Of a DNA stretch of 64,000 nucleotides, positions 45,316 to 54,617 are shown piece by piece (position 1 is the stretch's first letter; each line of letters begins with the position of its first letter). The position numbers and the translations under genes are program-made. This stretch comes from Symplocastrum torsivum CPER-KK1 (GTDB taxonomy: Bacteria > Cyanobacteriota > Cyanobacteriia > Cyanobacteriales > Coleofasciculaceae). Location: positions 1-64,000 of the forward strand of contig JAHHIF010000009.1 in assembly GCA_019358875.1 (NCBI GenBank), read 5' to 3'. The notes under the pieces are model-generated. The model was not told where the DNA came from. It saw nothing but the letters and a program-made list of their open reading frames with translations, and did not search any database.

Positions 45316-46308
45316 TTAACTCAGCAGGTGGCTAACTGTTTTCAGATCAACATTGCCACCGCTGATGATGATACCAATTCGAGAATCAGGCTTTGTAACA
45401 ATACCTTCTAATAAAGCAGTGGCGGCTAGAACACCTGTCGGTTCAACGACAATTTTCAGGCGTTCCCAGATAAAAAACATGGTGCGGACGATCGCATCTT
45501 CGGACACAGTTACCATATCATCGACATAATCTAGCACCAACGGAAAGGTCAACTGACCGAGGCTTGGAGTTCTTGCCCCGTCAGCAATTGTGTCAGGATT
45601 GTGAACGGTTTGCAGTGTTTTTGTGTAAAAGGAGCGGGTGGCATCGTCTGCCTGTGAGGGTTCTACGCCGATGATGCGGCAACTTGGTAGGAGAGATTTG
45701 GACGCGATCGCACTTCCTGATAATAAGCCCCCACCACCACAACACACGAGTAAAAGCTCTAGTTCACCAACTTCTTCGAGCAGTTCTTTCGCCGCCGTAC
45801 CTTGTCCAGCTATAGTGTGCGGATGATCATAGGGAGGAATTATCGTCAGTCCACGCTCATGTGCTAGATTCTTTGCTAATTCTTCCCGTTTCATCTCAGC
45901 GCGATTATACAAAATCACCTCAGCACCATAACCACGGGTAGCCGCTTGCTTAACTTCTGGTGCATCCTTTGGCATCACGACTGTAGTGGGAATACCGAGC
46001 AACTGTCCGGAAAGCGCGAGGGCTTGCCCATGATTTCCTGAAGAAAACGTCAAAACCCCCCGTTGTTTTTGCGCTTCAGATAGCTGTACCAACGCATTAT
46101 AGGCTCCTCGAAACTTAAAAGAACCTGCTCTTTGGAAGTTTTCGCACTTGAAGAACACTTGCGAGTTAGTGCGCTCATTCACATTTCTGGATGTGAGAAC
46201 AGGTGTCCGGTGAGCTACCCCATCGATGCGACTAGCTGCCGCTTCAATATCAGCATAGGTAACAGGTAAAGACTTCGCTTCAGGAGCAATAGATGCAGTA
46301 GAGGTCAT
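45316..46308 (-). CDS. Threonine/serine dehydratase-type PLP enzyme
   Basis: A fold-type II PLP enzyme, about 330 residues from ATG 46308. The PLP lysine is in FKCENFQRAGSFKFRGAYN, the substrate loop TFSSGNHGQALALS, and the phosphate-binding glycines in CCGGGGLLSG. It lacks the C-terminal ACT regulatory domains of biosynthetic IlvA, so it resembles degradative threonine dehydratase, serine racemase or 3-hydroxyaspartate lyase. GGNVDLKTV near the end is also typical. It is unlikely to feed isoleucine synthesis with feedback control. Single gene. Confidence 0.86.
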   Translation of the reverse strand: MTSTASIAPEAKSLPVTYADIEAAASRIDGVAHRTPVLTSRNVNERTNSQVFFKCENFQRAGSFKFRGAYNALVQLSEAQKQRGVLTFSSGNHGQALALSGQLLGIPTTVVMPKDAPEVKQAATRGYGAEVILYNRAEMKREELAKNLAHERGLTIIPPYDHPHTIAGQGTAAKELLEEVGELELLLVCCGGGGLLSGSAIASKSLLPSCRIIGVEPSQADDATRSFYTKTLQTVHNPDTIADGARTPSLGQLTFPLVLDYVDDMVTVSEDAIVRTMFFIWERLKIVVEPTGVLAATALLEGIVTKPDSRIGIIISGGNVDLKTVSHLLS

Positions 46309-46437
46309 CGTTATTGGAAATGTAGACAATTTCTCTGTAGTCACTGTAACGGTTTTTTTGCTCAGGCAGGTTTGCCAATCCAAATAACTATGTCGCTATC
46401 GGGATGAGCTTGTTAAATGCTGGCGTTGCCTTGCAAG

Positions 46438-47421
46438 TCATGTTTTGTAATAGTTTTGATACCACTGTACGAAGTGATGAATACCCTCTTCAATTGATGT
46501 GGACGGTTTAAACCCTACATCCCTCATCAAATCATCTACATCGGCATATGTGCTTGGCACATCACCAGGTTGCATCGGTAAAAAATTCTTCTCAGCTTGT
46601 TTACCAAGTACCTTTTCGATCACCTCAATGAATGTCATCAATTCGACAGGACTATTATTACCAATGTTGTAAAGCTTGTAGGGGACATTAGTATTGTCTT
46701 TTGAATTGCCTTTTGGAGGTTTCGACATCACCCGAAATACTCCTTCAACTACATCGTCAATGTAGGTGAAATCACGCTTCATTTTACCAAAGTTGTAAAC
46801 ATCAATTGGTTTACCTTCCTGTATTGCTTTGACAAATTTGAAGTAAGCCATGTCGGGTCGTCCCCAAGACCCGTAAACTGTGAAAAAGCGCAATCCTGTT
46901 GTTGGTAAATTATAGAGATGGCTGTAGACGTGAGCAATTAGTTCATTTGCCTTTTTGCTGGCAGCATAAAGCGAAATTGGATGATCGACATTATCACTGA
47001 CAGAAAACGGAACCTTAGTATTTGCCCCGTAGACGGAACTAGAAGAGGCGAATACAAGATGTTTGACTTGACTGTGCCGACATCCCTCTAACAAATTGAC
47101 AAAACCTGACATATTACTGTCAACATAAGCGAAGGGATTTTGTAATGAATAGCGCACTCCGGCTTGAGCAGCAAGGTTAACGACACAATCGAACCGATGT
47201 TCTTGAAATAGCCGCATCATGCGATCGCGATTGTCTAAATCCAAAAACTCAAACGTAAATTTAGCTTGTGGATGTAGTTGAGCCAAACGATCTTTTTTCA
47301 GTTTCACATCATAGTAGTCATTCAGGTTATCAATCCCGTAAACCTGTATTCCTTCCCCTAACAAGCGCTGTGTTAAGTGATAACCAATAAATCCAGCGGC
47401 TCCAGTAACCAATACTTTCAT
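46438..47421 (-). CDS. NAD-dependent sugar-nucleotide epimerase (UDP-glucuronate 4-epimerase type)
   Basis: A 327-residue extended SDR. TGAAGFIGYHLTQRLL opens the Rossmann fold; the segment LNLAAQAGVRYSLQNP is the active-site region, then SSSVYGANTKVPFS and the YxxxK box SLYAASKKANELIAH. LRFFTVYGSWGRPDMAYFKF and a C-terminal PGDVPSTYADVDDL are typical of UDP-glucuronate 4-epimerase/CapI-like proteins. It makes surface-polysaccharide precursors, most likely UDP-galacturonate. Confidence 0.9.
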   Translation of the reverse strand: MKVLVTGAAGFIGYHLTQRLLGEGIQVYGIDNLNDYYDVKLKKDRLAQLHPQAKFTFEFLDLDNRDRMMRLFQEHRFDCVVNLAAQAGVRYSLQNPFAYVDSNMSGFVNLLEGCRHSQVKHLVFASSSSVYGANTKVPFSVSDNVDHPISLYAASKKANELIAHVYSHLYNLPTTGLRFFTVYGSWGRPDMAYFKFVKAIQEGKPIDVYNFGKMKRDFTYIDDVVEGVFRVMSKPPKGNSKDNTNVPYKLYNIGNNSPVELMTFIEVIEKVLGKQAEKNFLPMQPGDVPSTYADVDDLMRDVGFKPSTSIEEGIHHFVQWYQNYYKT

Positions 47422-47675
47422 GATTCTCTCACTTCATTAATTATCTAGGACAATAGTGCAGTACCAGAACTATTTATTACTTGAAGAACTTGCGAATTAT
47501 CGCCTGAGGGATAGTAGACAATGATAAGCTGATGTGCATTTAAATTTTATATTGAAAAAGAAGAATACAGAATTTCAGGATTCTCCTGACCTTTGGATAA
47601 TCTGAAGATAGGAGCGGTCTCCCTGCTGAAAGGCGATCGCTACCATAATTTGGTAGAGGCGGCTCATTATTCAAG

Positions 47676-50156
47676 ATGCAGAAAACAAAGCATTTGCTCC
47701 TGTCAGGTTATGGGGTTGCTGTGCTAGCAACCTTAGGTGCCTTACTATTCCGTTCCCTACTGATACCGATCCTTGGGGAAAATGCTCCCTTGTTGGTCTT
47801 TATCATGCCAGTGATGGTTAGCGCCTGGTATGGCGGCTTGAGACCGGGATTGTTGGCTACTGTCCTGAGTGCTTTAGTCGGTAGCTATTTCTTCATTCAA
47901 CCGTTTTTTAGCCTACACGTTATAGGGTTAAGCGAAGGGGTTCGGATCTGCATATTTTTAGTCGAGGGGGTGCTGATTAGTGGGTTGTGCGAGGGATTGA
48001 AGAAGGCCAACCTCCGAAAGGATGCGATCGCATCGTCGCTAAAGGAAAGTGAGGAACAATATCGCCTGCTCGTGGAAGGTGTGGAAGATTACGCCATTTT
48101 CATGCTTGACCCTAACGGACGTATTGCGACTTGGAACACTGGAGCAGAGAGGATTAATGGGTATAAAGCAGCAGAAATTCTTGGTCGGCATTTCTCAATT
48201 CTTTTTAGAGCAGAAGATGTTGAGCGCCACATCCCCGAACAAGAACTCCAAATCGCGGCGGCTGAAGGTCATTTTGTCGGTGAAGGTTTGCGGCAGCGCA
48301 AAGATGGCTCCCTGTTTTGGGCAAGTGTTGTCCTGACAGCATTACGAGATGAGTCTGGAAATCTACATGGCTACTCCAAAGTTACGCGCGACATCACTGA
48401 GCGCAAACGAGCCGAGGAAGAATCGCGTAAGCTCCTCAAAGACTTGTCAGATGTCAAATTTGCCCTAGATCGAGCAGCAATTTTGGCTGTAACTGATGCC
48501 AGGGGAACTATCACCGATGTAAACGACCAGTTTTGCCAAATCTCCCAATATTCTAAAGAAGAACTGATTGGGCAAACTCATCGCCTGATTAATTCCGGCT
48601 ACCATCCCAAAGAATTTTTTCAAAACCTTTGGTCAACCATTACTAAGGGGAATGTCTGGCATGGAGAAATCAAGAACAAAGCCAAGGATGGAACTTACTA
48701 CTGGGTAGACACCACGATCGTTCCATTTCTGGATGATCAAGGAAAGCCTTTTCAATATCTCGCCATCCGATTCAATATAAGCGATGCCGTGGCGGCGGCT
48801 ACGCAACGCAAGCTTGCCGAAGAGGTAATCTATCGCTCGGCTGAACGGTTAGAAGCTTTACATGAAATTGACCGTGCCATTCTCAGAGCAGAATCGGCGG
48901 CAGAGATTGCCCGTGCTGCACTTTCACGCCTACGTCGTGTCGTGCCTTATGAGCAAGAGCTAGTCGTCTTGTTCAAGTTTGAAACGAATGAAGCTGAGCT
49001 ACTGGCAGGGGGGTTAGATGGAGATTTCGCGAGAGCAACTGTGCCGCTCTCTAGCCTGATACCCGTTGAAATTCCGTTGCACCAAGGAGTCATTCGTTAT
49101 GTAGAAGACTTGGCTACTCTTGAGGAGCATCCGCCTTTACTAGAACGCCAGATAGCTGAAGGCAAGCGGAGTTTGCTTAGTGTCTCTCTGATTGTGGAAG
49201 GGGAGTTGATTGGTCAACTTGACCTGTTCGCCAGAAACGTTGCCGCATTTACATCGGAATACCAAGAGATTGCCTCTGAAGTCGCTAACCAACTCGCCGT
49301 TGCAATCCAGCAAGCTCGACTGCGGGAGCAACTTCAGCGCTACGCGAATCAACTAGAGCAACGGGTCACAGAGCGCACGGCGGCGCTTCAGGAAGCCAAT
49401 GAGCAACTGGAGGTGTTTGTCTACTCCGTTTCTCATGACTTGCGGGCACCCTTGCGAGGGATACAAGGATTGGCTCAAGCCTTGGTGGAAGACTACGCCC
49501 CTCAATTGGGTGATGAAGGTCAGCTTTATGCCAACCATCTTTTTGCTTCTGCTCAACAGATGAATACTCTACTTGAAGATTTGCTCAACTACAGCCGTCT
49601 TAGTCGTGCCGATATTAATATCCAGGTACTTGACTTAGCATCTGTCGTAGCAATGGTCTTCACGCAACTGGAGGCAGAATTTCAAGAGAAACAAGCTCAG
49701 GTAAAAGTAGAGACACCGTTGCCTAAAGTGATGGGTCATCGCACTACCCTGGTTCAGGTTGTTACAAATTTGGTCATGAATGCGATTAAATTCATGCCTC
49801 CTGGCGTACCGTCTCAGGTGCGGGTATGGGCGCAGGAGGTGGAAAGTGAGGGAGCAGGAGGAGAGGTTGTTACCGATATATCACAAGACAACTCTGCCTC
49901 CTCTGCCTCTTCCTCAAAGTGGATTCGCTTGTGGGTGGAGGACAACGGCATTGGTATTAAGCCAGAAAATCAGGAGCGGATTTTCCAAGTTTTCGAGCGC
50001 TTACATGGGGCTGAAACGTATCCGGGTACTGGGATTGGATTAGCGATCGCTCGTAAGGGAGTAGAACGTATGGGGGGTCGAGTTGGCGTAGAGTCCCAAC
50101 TCGGTCAGGGAAGCCGCTTTTGGATAGAACTGCGGCAAGCTTATCCGACAACCTAA
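47676..50156 (+). CDS. Membrane PAS-PAS-GAF sensor histidine kinase
   Basis: An 826-residue kinase. The N-terminal DUF4118-type membrane domain has about four helices (residues 8-105, KdpD-like AWYGGLRPGLLATVLSALVG). Then PAS 1 (about 125-250, NGRIATWNTGAERINGYKA), PAS 2 (about 260-380), a GAF domain (about 395-550) and a coiled coil (LEQRVTERTAALQEANEQL). The HisKA box FVYSVSHDLRAPLRGIQG carries the phosphorylated histidine; the ATPase has N-box NLVMNAIKFMPP, DNGIGIKPENQERIF and GTGIGLAIARK. In bacteriophytochrome-type kinases the same HisKA sequence occurs. A second kinase follows after 118 bases. Confidence 0.92.
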   Translation: MQKTKHLLLSGYGVAVLATLGALLFRSLLIPILGENAPLLVFIMPVMVSAWYGGLRPGLLATVLSALVGSYFFIQPFFSLHVIGLSEGVRICIFLVEGVLISGLCEGLKKANLRKDAIASSLKESEEQYRLLVEGVEDYAIFMLDPNGRIATWNTGAERINGYKAAEILGRHFSILFRAEDVERHIPEQELQIAAAEGHFVGEGLRQRKDGSLFWASVVLTALRDESGNLHGYSKVTRDITERKRAEEESRKLLKDLSDVKFALDRAAILAVTDARGTITDVNDQFCQISQYSKEELIGQTHRLINSGYHPKEFFQNLWSTITKGNVWHGEIKNKAKDGTYYWVDTTIVPFLDDQGKPFQYLAIRFNISDAVAAATQRKLAEEVIYRSAERLEALHEIDRAILRAESAAEIARAALSRLRRVVPYEQELVVLFKFETNEAELLAGGLDGDFARATVPLSSLIPVEIPLHQGVIRYVEDLATLEEHPPLLERQIAEGKRSLLSVSLIVEGELIGQLDLFARNVAAFTSEYQEIASEVANQLAVAIQQARLREQLQRYANQLEQRVTERTAALQEANEQLEVFVYSVSHDLRAPLRGIQGLAQALVEDYAPQLGDEGQLYANHLFASAQQMNTLLEDLLNYSRLSRADINIQVLDLASVVAMVFTQLEAEFQEKQAQVKVETPLPKVMGHRTTLVQVVTNLVMNAIKFMPPGVPSQVRVWAQEVESEGAGGEVVTDISQDNSASSASSSKWIRLWVEDNGIGIKPENQERIFQVFERLHGAETYPGTGIGLAIARKGVERMGGRVGVESQLGQGSRFWIELRQAYPTT

Positions 50157-50274
50157 ATGTTTCACATCAGCGTACAGGAGTATTAGACGTGTCTATTAAT
50201 TCTTTCAAAAGGTAGCAGTCACAAACACTTGAAATAGTCTATGGTTCGGGAGATAAGTTTTTGCAGGACTACCA

Positions 50275-52314
50275 GTGTGCCGTCTTGTTATTATTGACGA
50301 CAACCCAGAAGATCGCATTTTGATTCTCCGTGAATTGAGCCGCGAATTTCCCAACCTAGAGGCAGAGGAAATTATCGACACAGAAGGCTTAAACCAGGCA
50401 TTAAACACGGGCAATTTTGATCTGGTCATTACAGACTATCAACTACGCTGGAACGATGGGGTGAGTGTGCTACAGGAGTTCAAGTCTCGCTATGCTCACT
50501 GCCCAGTGATTATGTTCACCGATAGCGGCAATCAAGAGATTGCTGTCGAAGCGATGAAGACTGGCTTGGATGATTACATTATCAAATCTCCTAAGCATTA
50601 CATTCGTCTATCGGTGGCAGTACGCGCCGCTTTGGAACGAGCTGAATCTAAGCGCAAAACCGAACGTTTGGAGATGCGTCTAGAGACGCTGCTGAATCGT
50701 TTGAATGTTGGTGTGTTTCGTTCAACGTTAGATGGATATCTATTAGAGGGGAATGCCGCGTTTCTGCGTTTATTGGCTGTGAGTTCTTTGCAGGAAGCCC
50801 AAACCTTAGATTTGCAGGAACTTGTCTGGCAGCCAGACGTGGAACTTCAGGGTTCAGTCTCGGAACGCGAGGTGCAGTTGCGTCGAGCCGAGGGCAGTAG
50901 TCTGTGGGTTTTATTAAACCAGACCATTAGTACCACGGAAGCTGAGCCTGTTCTGGAAGGACTGATAGAGGATATTAGCGCTTACAAACGTGCCGAAGAA
51001 ACACTGCAACGAGCTAACGAAGAACTGGAAAGCCGAGTCGCAGAACGTACCCAAGAATTACGACAAGCAAATGAACAACTGCTCAAAGAGATACGAGAGC
51101 GTGAGCAGGCACAGGAAGTTTTGCGTGAGAGTGAAGAACGCTACCGACAACGGGTGGAATTATGTCCTGAAGCGATCTTTATCCAATGTGATGAGCAATT
51201 TGTCTTTATCAACAGCGCAACTGTCAAGCTTTACGGTGCAAGCAACCGGGAAGAGCTACTTGGTAAATGCGTATTGGATGTTGTGCATCCAGACTATCAG
51301 GAACTTGTCAAGGAGCAGATCCGAGAACTTAGAGAAGGACAACCAGTAGAGTTGATAGAACAGAAAGCTGTGAGATTCGATGGAACTATTATTGATGTCG
51401 AGGTTGCAGCCGCTCCTTTTATCTACCAAGAGAAGCCAGCCGCTCAAGTCGTTGTTCGAGACATTAGCGATCGCAAAAAAGCAGAAGCAGAACTTCGTAA
51501 GGCTCTAGAAACAGAACGAGAACTCAGCTCCCTTAAATCCAGAATTATCACCACAATCTCCCACGAATACCGCACCCCGCTCACTACGATTCTTTCTTCC
51601 GCTGAGCTTCTCGAAAGCTACGGTGATAACTTGAAACAAGAGAGAAAACTGATTCATCTGCGGCGCATTCAGAACAGCAGCAAACACATGGCTGACTTAG
51701 TTAGTGATGTACTATTCATCGGTCAAGCGGAGGCAGATAGATTACAATTCAACCCAGCTCCTCTCAACTTAGAGCAGTTCTGCCAGGAACTTGTTGAAGA
51801 AATACGCTCTGCTAGCCAGAACCAGAGGAGGGTAAGTGCCAGCACAGAGGCTCCAGATAACCAAGCCTCATTAGAGCGAGCCACGCCTGGAGAGCTTATC
51901 ACCTTTACGAGTCGAGGCAACTGTACTAATACTTGTCTTGATGAAAGACTGATACGACAAAGCCTCACTAATTTGCTCTCCAATGCGATTAAGTATTCCC
52001 CTCAAGAAAGCACAGTTCGATTTGATCTCGAATGTAAGGAGAGTGTTGCTGTTTTGAGCATTCAGGACAAAGGCATTGGCATTCCAGCAGAAGACTTGCC
52101 GAAACTATTCGAGTCTTTCCATCGAGCCAGTAATGTTGGAACGATTCCTGGTACAGGTTTAGGGCTAGCTATTGTCAAAAAGTGTCTGGACTTACACGGA
52201 GGTCAAATTACTGTAGAAAGTGTTGTAGGCGTGGGAACAACCTTTATTGTCACGCTGCCCTTGAACTCTTTCGTATCGAATCCTGATGCCTTCGGGGATA
52301 TAGCGCATGACTAG
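50275..52314 (+). CDS. Response-regulator-first PAS histidine kinase
   Basis: A 679-residue protein: receiver domain (about 1-125, with VIIDDNPED and the phospho-acceptor in DLVITDYQLRW), a PAS-like domain (about 140-230), a coiled coil, a second PAS (about 285-400), then HisKA ITTISHEYRTPLTTILSS and ATPase motifs NLLSNAIKYSP, DKGIGIPAEDLPKLF, GTGLGLAIVKK. Start is GTG 50275. The receiver at the N-terminus makes it a possible relay for the kinase just upstream. Its stop overlaps the start of the MntA-like gene by eight bases (ATGACTAG). Confidence 0.9.
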   Translation: MCRLVIIDDNPEDRILILRELSREFPNLEAEEIIDTEGLNQALNTGNFDLVITDYQLRWNDGVSVLQEFKSRYAHCPVIMFTDSGNQEIAVEAMKTGLDDYIIKSPKHYIRLSVAVRAALERAESKRKTERLEMRLETLLNRLNVGVFRSTLDGYLLEGNAAFLRLLAVSSLQEAQTLDLQELVWQPDVELQGSVSEREVQLRRAEGSSLWVLLNQTISTTEAEPVLEGLIEDISAYKRAEETLQRANEELESRVAERTQELRQANEQLLKEIREREQAQEVLRESEERYRQRVELCPEAIFIQCDEQFVFINSATVKLYGASNREELLGKCVLDVVHPDYQELVKEQIRELREGQPVELIEQKAVRFDGTIIDVEVAAAPFIYQEKPAAQVVVRDISDRKKAEAELRKALETERELSSLKSRIITTISHEYRTPLTTILSSAELLESYGDNLKQERKLIHLRRIQNSSKHMADLVSDVLFIGQAEADRLQFNPAPLNLEQFCQELVEEIRSASQNQRRVSASTEAPDNQASLERATPGELITFTSRGNCTNTCLDERLIRQSLTNLLSNAIKYSPQESTVRFDLECKESVAVLSIQDKGIGIPAEDLPKLFESFHRASNVGTIPGTGLGLAIVKKCLDLHGGQITVESVVGVGTTFIVTLPLNSFVSNPDAFGDIAHD

Positions 52315-52618
52315 CAAAACAGGGTTAGGAATTAACGATTTGTTGCAAGAGCGGCGAACGGAAATTCTTGCTATTGCACAAAAGCATGGAGCCTACAACG
52401 TGCGGGTGTTTGGTTCGGTGGCACGGGGAGAAGCAACCGAAGAGAGTGATATTGATTTTTTAGTTGACTATGATTTGGGAAAAATCACGCCCTGGTTTCC
52501 AGCAGGACTATTAATTGATTTAGAACTGCTACTCAATCGCAAGGTTGATATTGCGACGGTGGATATGTTGAAGGAACGCATACGCGATCGCGTATGCCGT
52601 GAGGCTGTGATGCTATGA
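52307..52618 (+). CDS. mntA: MNT nucleotidyltransferase antitoxin (MntA-like)
   Basis: A 103-residue minimal nucleotidyltransferase. Motif VFGSVARGEATEESDIDFLVDYD contains the GS-x(10)-DxD catalytic site; LLIDLELLLNRKVDIATVD follows. In such pairs MNT AMPylates and silences the HEPN toxin. It overlaps the preceding kinase gene by eight bases and the HEPN gene by four (ATGA), indicating coupling of all three. All catalytic aspartates are present. Confidence 0.9.
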   Translation: MTSKTGLGINDLLQERRTEILAIAQKHGAYNVRVFGSVARGEATEESDIDFLVDYDLGKITPWFPAGLLIDLELLLNRKVDIATVDMLKERIRDRVCREAVML

Positions 52619-52956
52619 GGCGAGAGCCTGAACGGCTGCAAGATATTTTAGATGCAATTGTGGCGATTGAACGATATGCAAGCCTTGGCAGACAGGCATT
52701 TGATGAACAAGAACTGATTCAGGTTTGGGTTATTCATCATCTCCAGATTATTGGAGAAGCGGCTTCTTCGTTATTTGGTGATTTGATGAACCGATATTCT
52801 GAGGTGCCGTGGGCACAGATTGTGGCGTTTAGAAATATTCTGGTGCATGAGTATTTCCGGTTATCGCTGAATTTAGTTTGGGCGATCGTGCAGAATAATC
52901 TACCTCCGTTGAAGGTAACGGTGGAAAGGATGTTGCAAGAGTTGGGGGAGGCGTGA
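52615..52956 (+). CDS. hepT: HEPN toxin (HepT/DUF86-like)
   Basis: A 113-residue HEPN domain protein. The RNase motif R-x4-H is visible in FRNILVHEYFRL, followed by a tyrosine as in HepT proteins that are AMPylated by MntA. Helical start RLQDILDAIVAIERYAS and the VIHHLQIIGEAASSL stretch fit DUF86. It lies directly behind mntA with a four-base overlap. Toxin activity is expected from the family; not tested. Confidence 0.9.
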   Translation: MRREPERLQDILDAIVAIERYASLGRQAFDEQELIQVWVIHHLQIIGEAASSLFGDLMNRYSEVPWAQIVAFRNILVHEYFRLSLNLVWAIVQNNLPPLKVTVERMLQELGEA

Positions 52957-53096
52957 GGAGATAATGCAGGGGTTAAGGGTGAAGTTGGAGGAAAAGTTTG
53001 AGGAGTTGGCGCGATTGGCAACTATGGCATTCACTAATCCCAATTCAATAGCGGGACTTAAACAAAAATAGTGAAGCAATAAAGTTTTAACCAGGT

Positions 53097-53163
53097 TATT
53101 TGTTGTTGGTTACTCGTTGTTTGTATTCTTTAACAAGCAACCAACAACCAACAACCAACAACA
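53097..53163 (+). repeat. AACAACC short tandem repeat adjoining a start codon
   Basis: CCAACAA-type heptads (53140-53163) run up to the ATG of the next gene. Upstream (53098-53125) lies a TTGTTG-rich stretch that is complementary to them, so an RNA hairpin could form across the translation start. Confidence 0.6.
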
Positions 53164-53577
53164 ATGAGCCAACTGGAACGCATGATCAAAATGGCAGAAG
53201 ACGAACTCACTGAGTACAGTACCGATGCCCGGAAAATGGAGAAACTACGCCGTAAAATTGGGCTTTCTGTCTCAGCCGCAGAACAGCGCCTAGCCAAAGA
53301 AGCTTTATCAGCACAACTGCAACCCAGCGGTGGCTTACGCCAAGTCGTTGAGGAACAGCGCCAAACTGTTGCTTTACCTTTTTGGGGAATTGCTGGATTG
53401 GGTTTATTGGGAGCAATTTCTCTATCACAAGCCTTAGGCTACGTTGTCGCTGTTGCAGGGGCTGTTGCTGCCTACCGCCTTCAGAAATGGGGTTGGGAAT
53501 TACAGGCAAAGCGTCTACTCCTGAACACCTTGGAGGATATTGAGGCTCGTGTCGCACAACCCCGCCAATCGGACTAA
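53164..53577 (+). CDS. Small membrane protein of unknown function
   Basis: A 137-residue protein. A charged coiled N-terminal half (MIKMAEDELTEYSTDARKME) precedes two hydrophobic helices (FWGIAGLGLLGAISLSQALG and VVAVAGAVAAYRLQKWG) and a short cytoplasmic tail. Unknown family. It faces a second membrane gene on the opposite strand: the two stop codons are one base apart, so they converge. Confidence 0.6.
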   Translation: MSQLERMIKMAEDELTEYSTDARKMEKLRRKIGLSVSAAEQRLAKEALSAQLQPSGGLRQVVEEQRQTVALPFWGIAGLGLLGAISLSQALGYVVAVAGAVAAYRLQKWGWELQAKRLLLNTLEDIEARVAQPRQSD

Positions 53578-53578
53578 A

Positions 53579-53821
53579 TTAATTAGTCTTTATTGCATTG
53601 GCTATCCAGCTAAACAGTCCACTCAAAAGTGTGCCAGCGATGACAATGCCAATTGCTGGCGTAAATACAGGTTGCCAAAGGTAATACCAGAGGTCAAGCC
53701 CTAAGGGAAGACCAACGAAGCGACCAAAAGCGGCGATCGCTAGCCAAAAAAAGCTCAACAAGACCAGAAAAAAATCTATCACTAACAACTGGTTGAGCCA
53801 ACCGATTAGTCGATCTATCAT
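53579..53821 (-). CDS. Small membrane protein, two to three helices
   Basis: About 80 residues from ATG 53821 (GTG 53839 alternative). Helices are LLVIDFFLVLLSFFWLAIAAF and GIVIAGTLLSGLFSWIANAI, with the loop GLPLGLDLWYYLWQPVF. I do not know the family. Convergent with the previous gene. Confidence 0.6.
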   Translation of the reverse strand: MIDRLIGWLNQLLVIDFFLVLLSFFWLAIAAFGRFVGLPLGLDLWYYLWQPVFTPAIGIVIAGTLLSGLFSWIANAIKTN

Positions 53822-53946
53822 CTTTACTTTGGCAACCACAGAACTGTTGCCTTGTCATCCTAAACAGCACCTAAATCCTACAGCACCATCACGACTTGCC
53901 GTTACAACCTTTCCTAAAATTTAGTAAAGGTTAGCCGAGGGAGAAC

Positions 53947-54258
53947 TTACTCATCCTCTTCCTCTTCATCAATCGTGAGAACTGTTGGCTGATCTTGCAA
54001 GATGTCAACAGCAATTTTGAGCGCTCCCTCCTGCTCAAGATCTTCGATGTAACCCGCTTGGCTCAGCTTCGCTTCCTGAAGACTATCAAACGGGCCAAAG
54101 TAGTATGTACAACGGGGTTTCTCGGTGATAATTTTCACCCACCAAGGGGACGTGGACGTAGTTTGAGATAGCTCAGGTTGAGCCTGGGGTTTCTGAAAGC
54201 GGAAGAAAAGTATGCACAAGAATGTGAAAAAGACAAGGGATAAAAAAACTCCGAGCAT
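53947..54258 (-). CDS. DUF1816 (CpcD-like) membrane-tethered protein
   Basis: A 103-residue protein. A hydrophobic helix (VFLSLVFFTFLCILFF) is followed by a short linker and the DUF1816 domain: WWVKIITEKPRCTYYFGPFDSLQEAKLSQAGYIEDL, continued by EQEGALKIAVDI. This domain is CpcD-like and typical of cyanobacteria; ties to phycobilisomes are suggested but unproven. Acidic tail. Confidence 0.86.
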   Translation of the reverse strand: MLGVFLSLVFFTFLCILFFRFQKPQAQPELSQTTSTSPWWVKIITEKPRCTYYFGPFDSLQEAKLSQAGYIEDLEQEGALKIAVDILQDQPTVLTIDEEEEDE

Positions 54259-54617
54259 TTCTGGAACCTTAGGTGTGTCGGCGAGCTAAGTAACTCGGCG
54301 TTCTTTGCGAATAGGGTAAGCAGTGTCGCCGCTCACAACAACCGGCACCCTGCTTCAAAATATCCAGACATATGTTAACCCAAGTTGTTACAAACGGTTG
54401 CTCTCTCCCCAAAGAGTCTTGCAAAAAACTTGTGAATATAGCTTCTTGCTACCGTTGTACACCCGGTCGGTTCACTAGCATTGATTAGACACATCTGTCA
54501 GTGGTATAGTGAAACTTTGTCGCAGCCACTTACCTCCTCAAGTTAAGAGGTACACCTTAACAGTGGGAGCTGAGGCAAGAAGGTCAGTGAAAGAGTTTAA
54601 TTCACGGCGATCGCATT
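54259..54617. other. Intergenic, nothing recognised
   Basis: About 360 bases between divergent DUF1816 and SGNH genes. It should hold both promoters; no conserved box or hairpin is clear. Confidence 0.45.
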
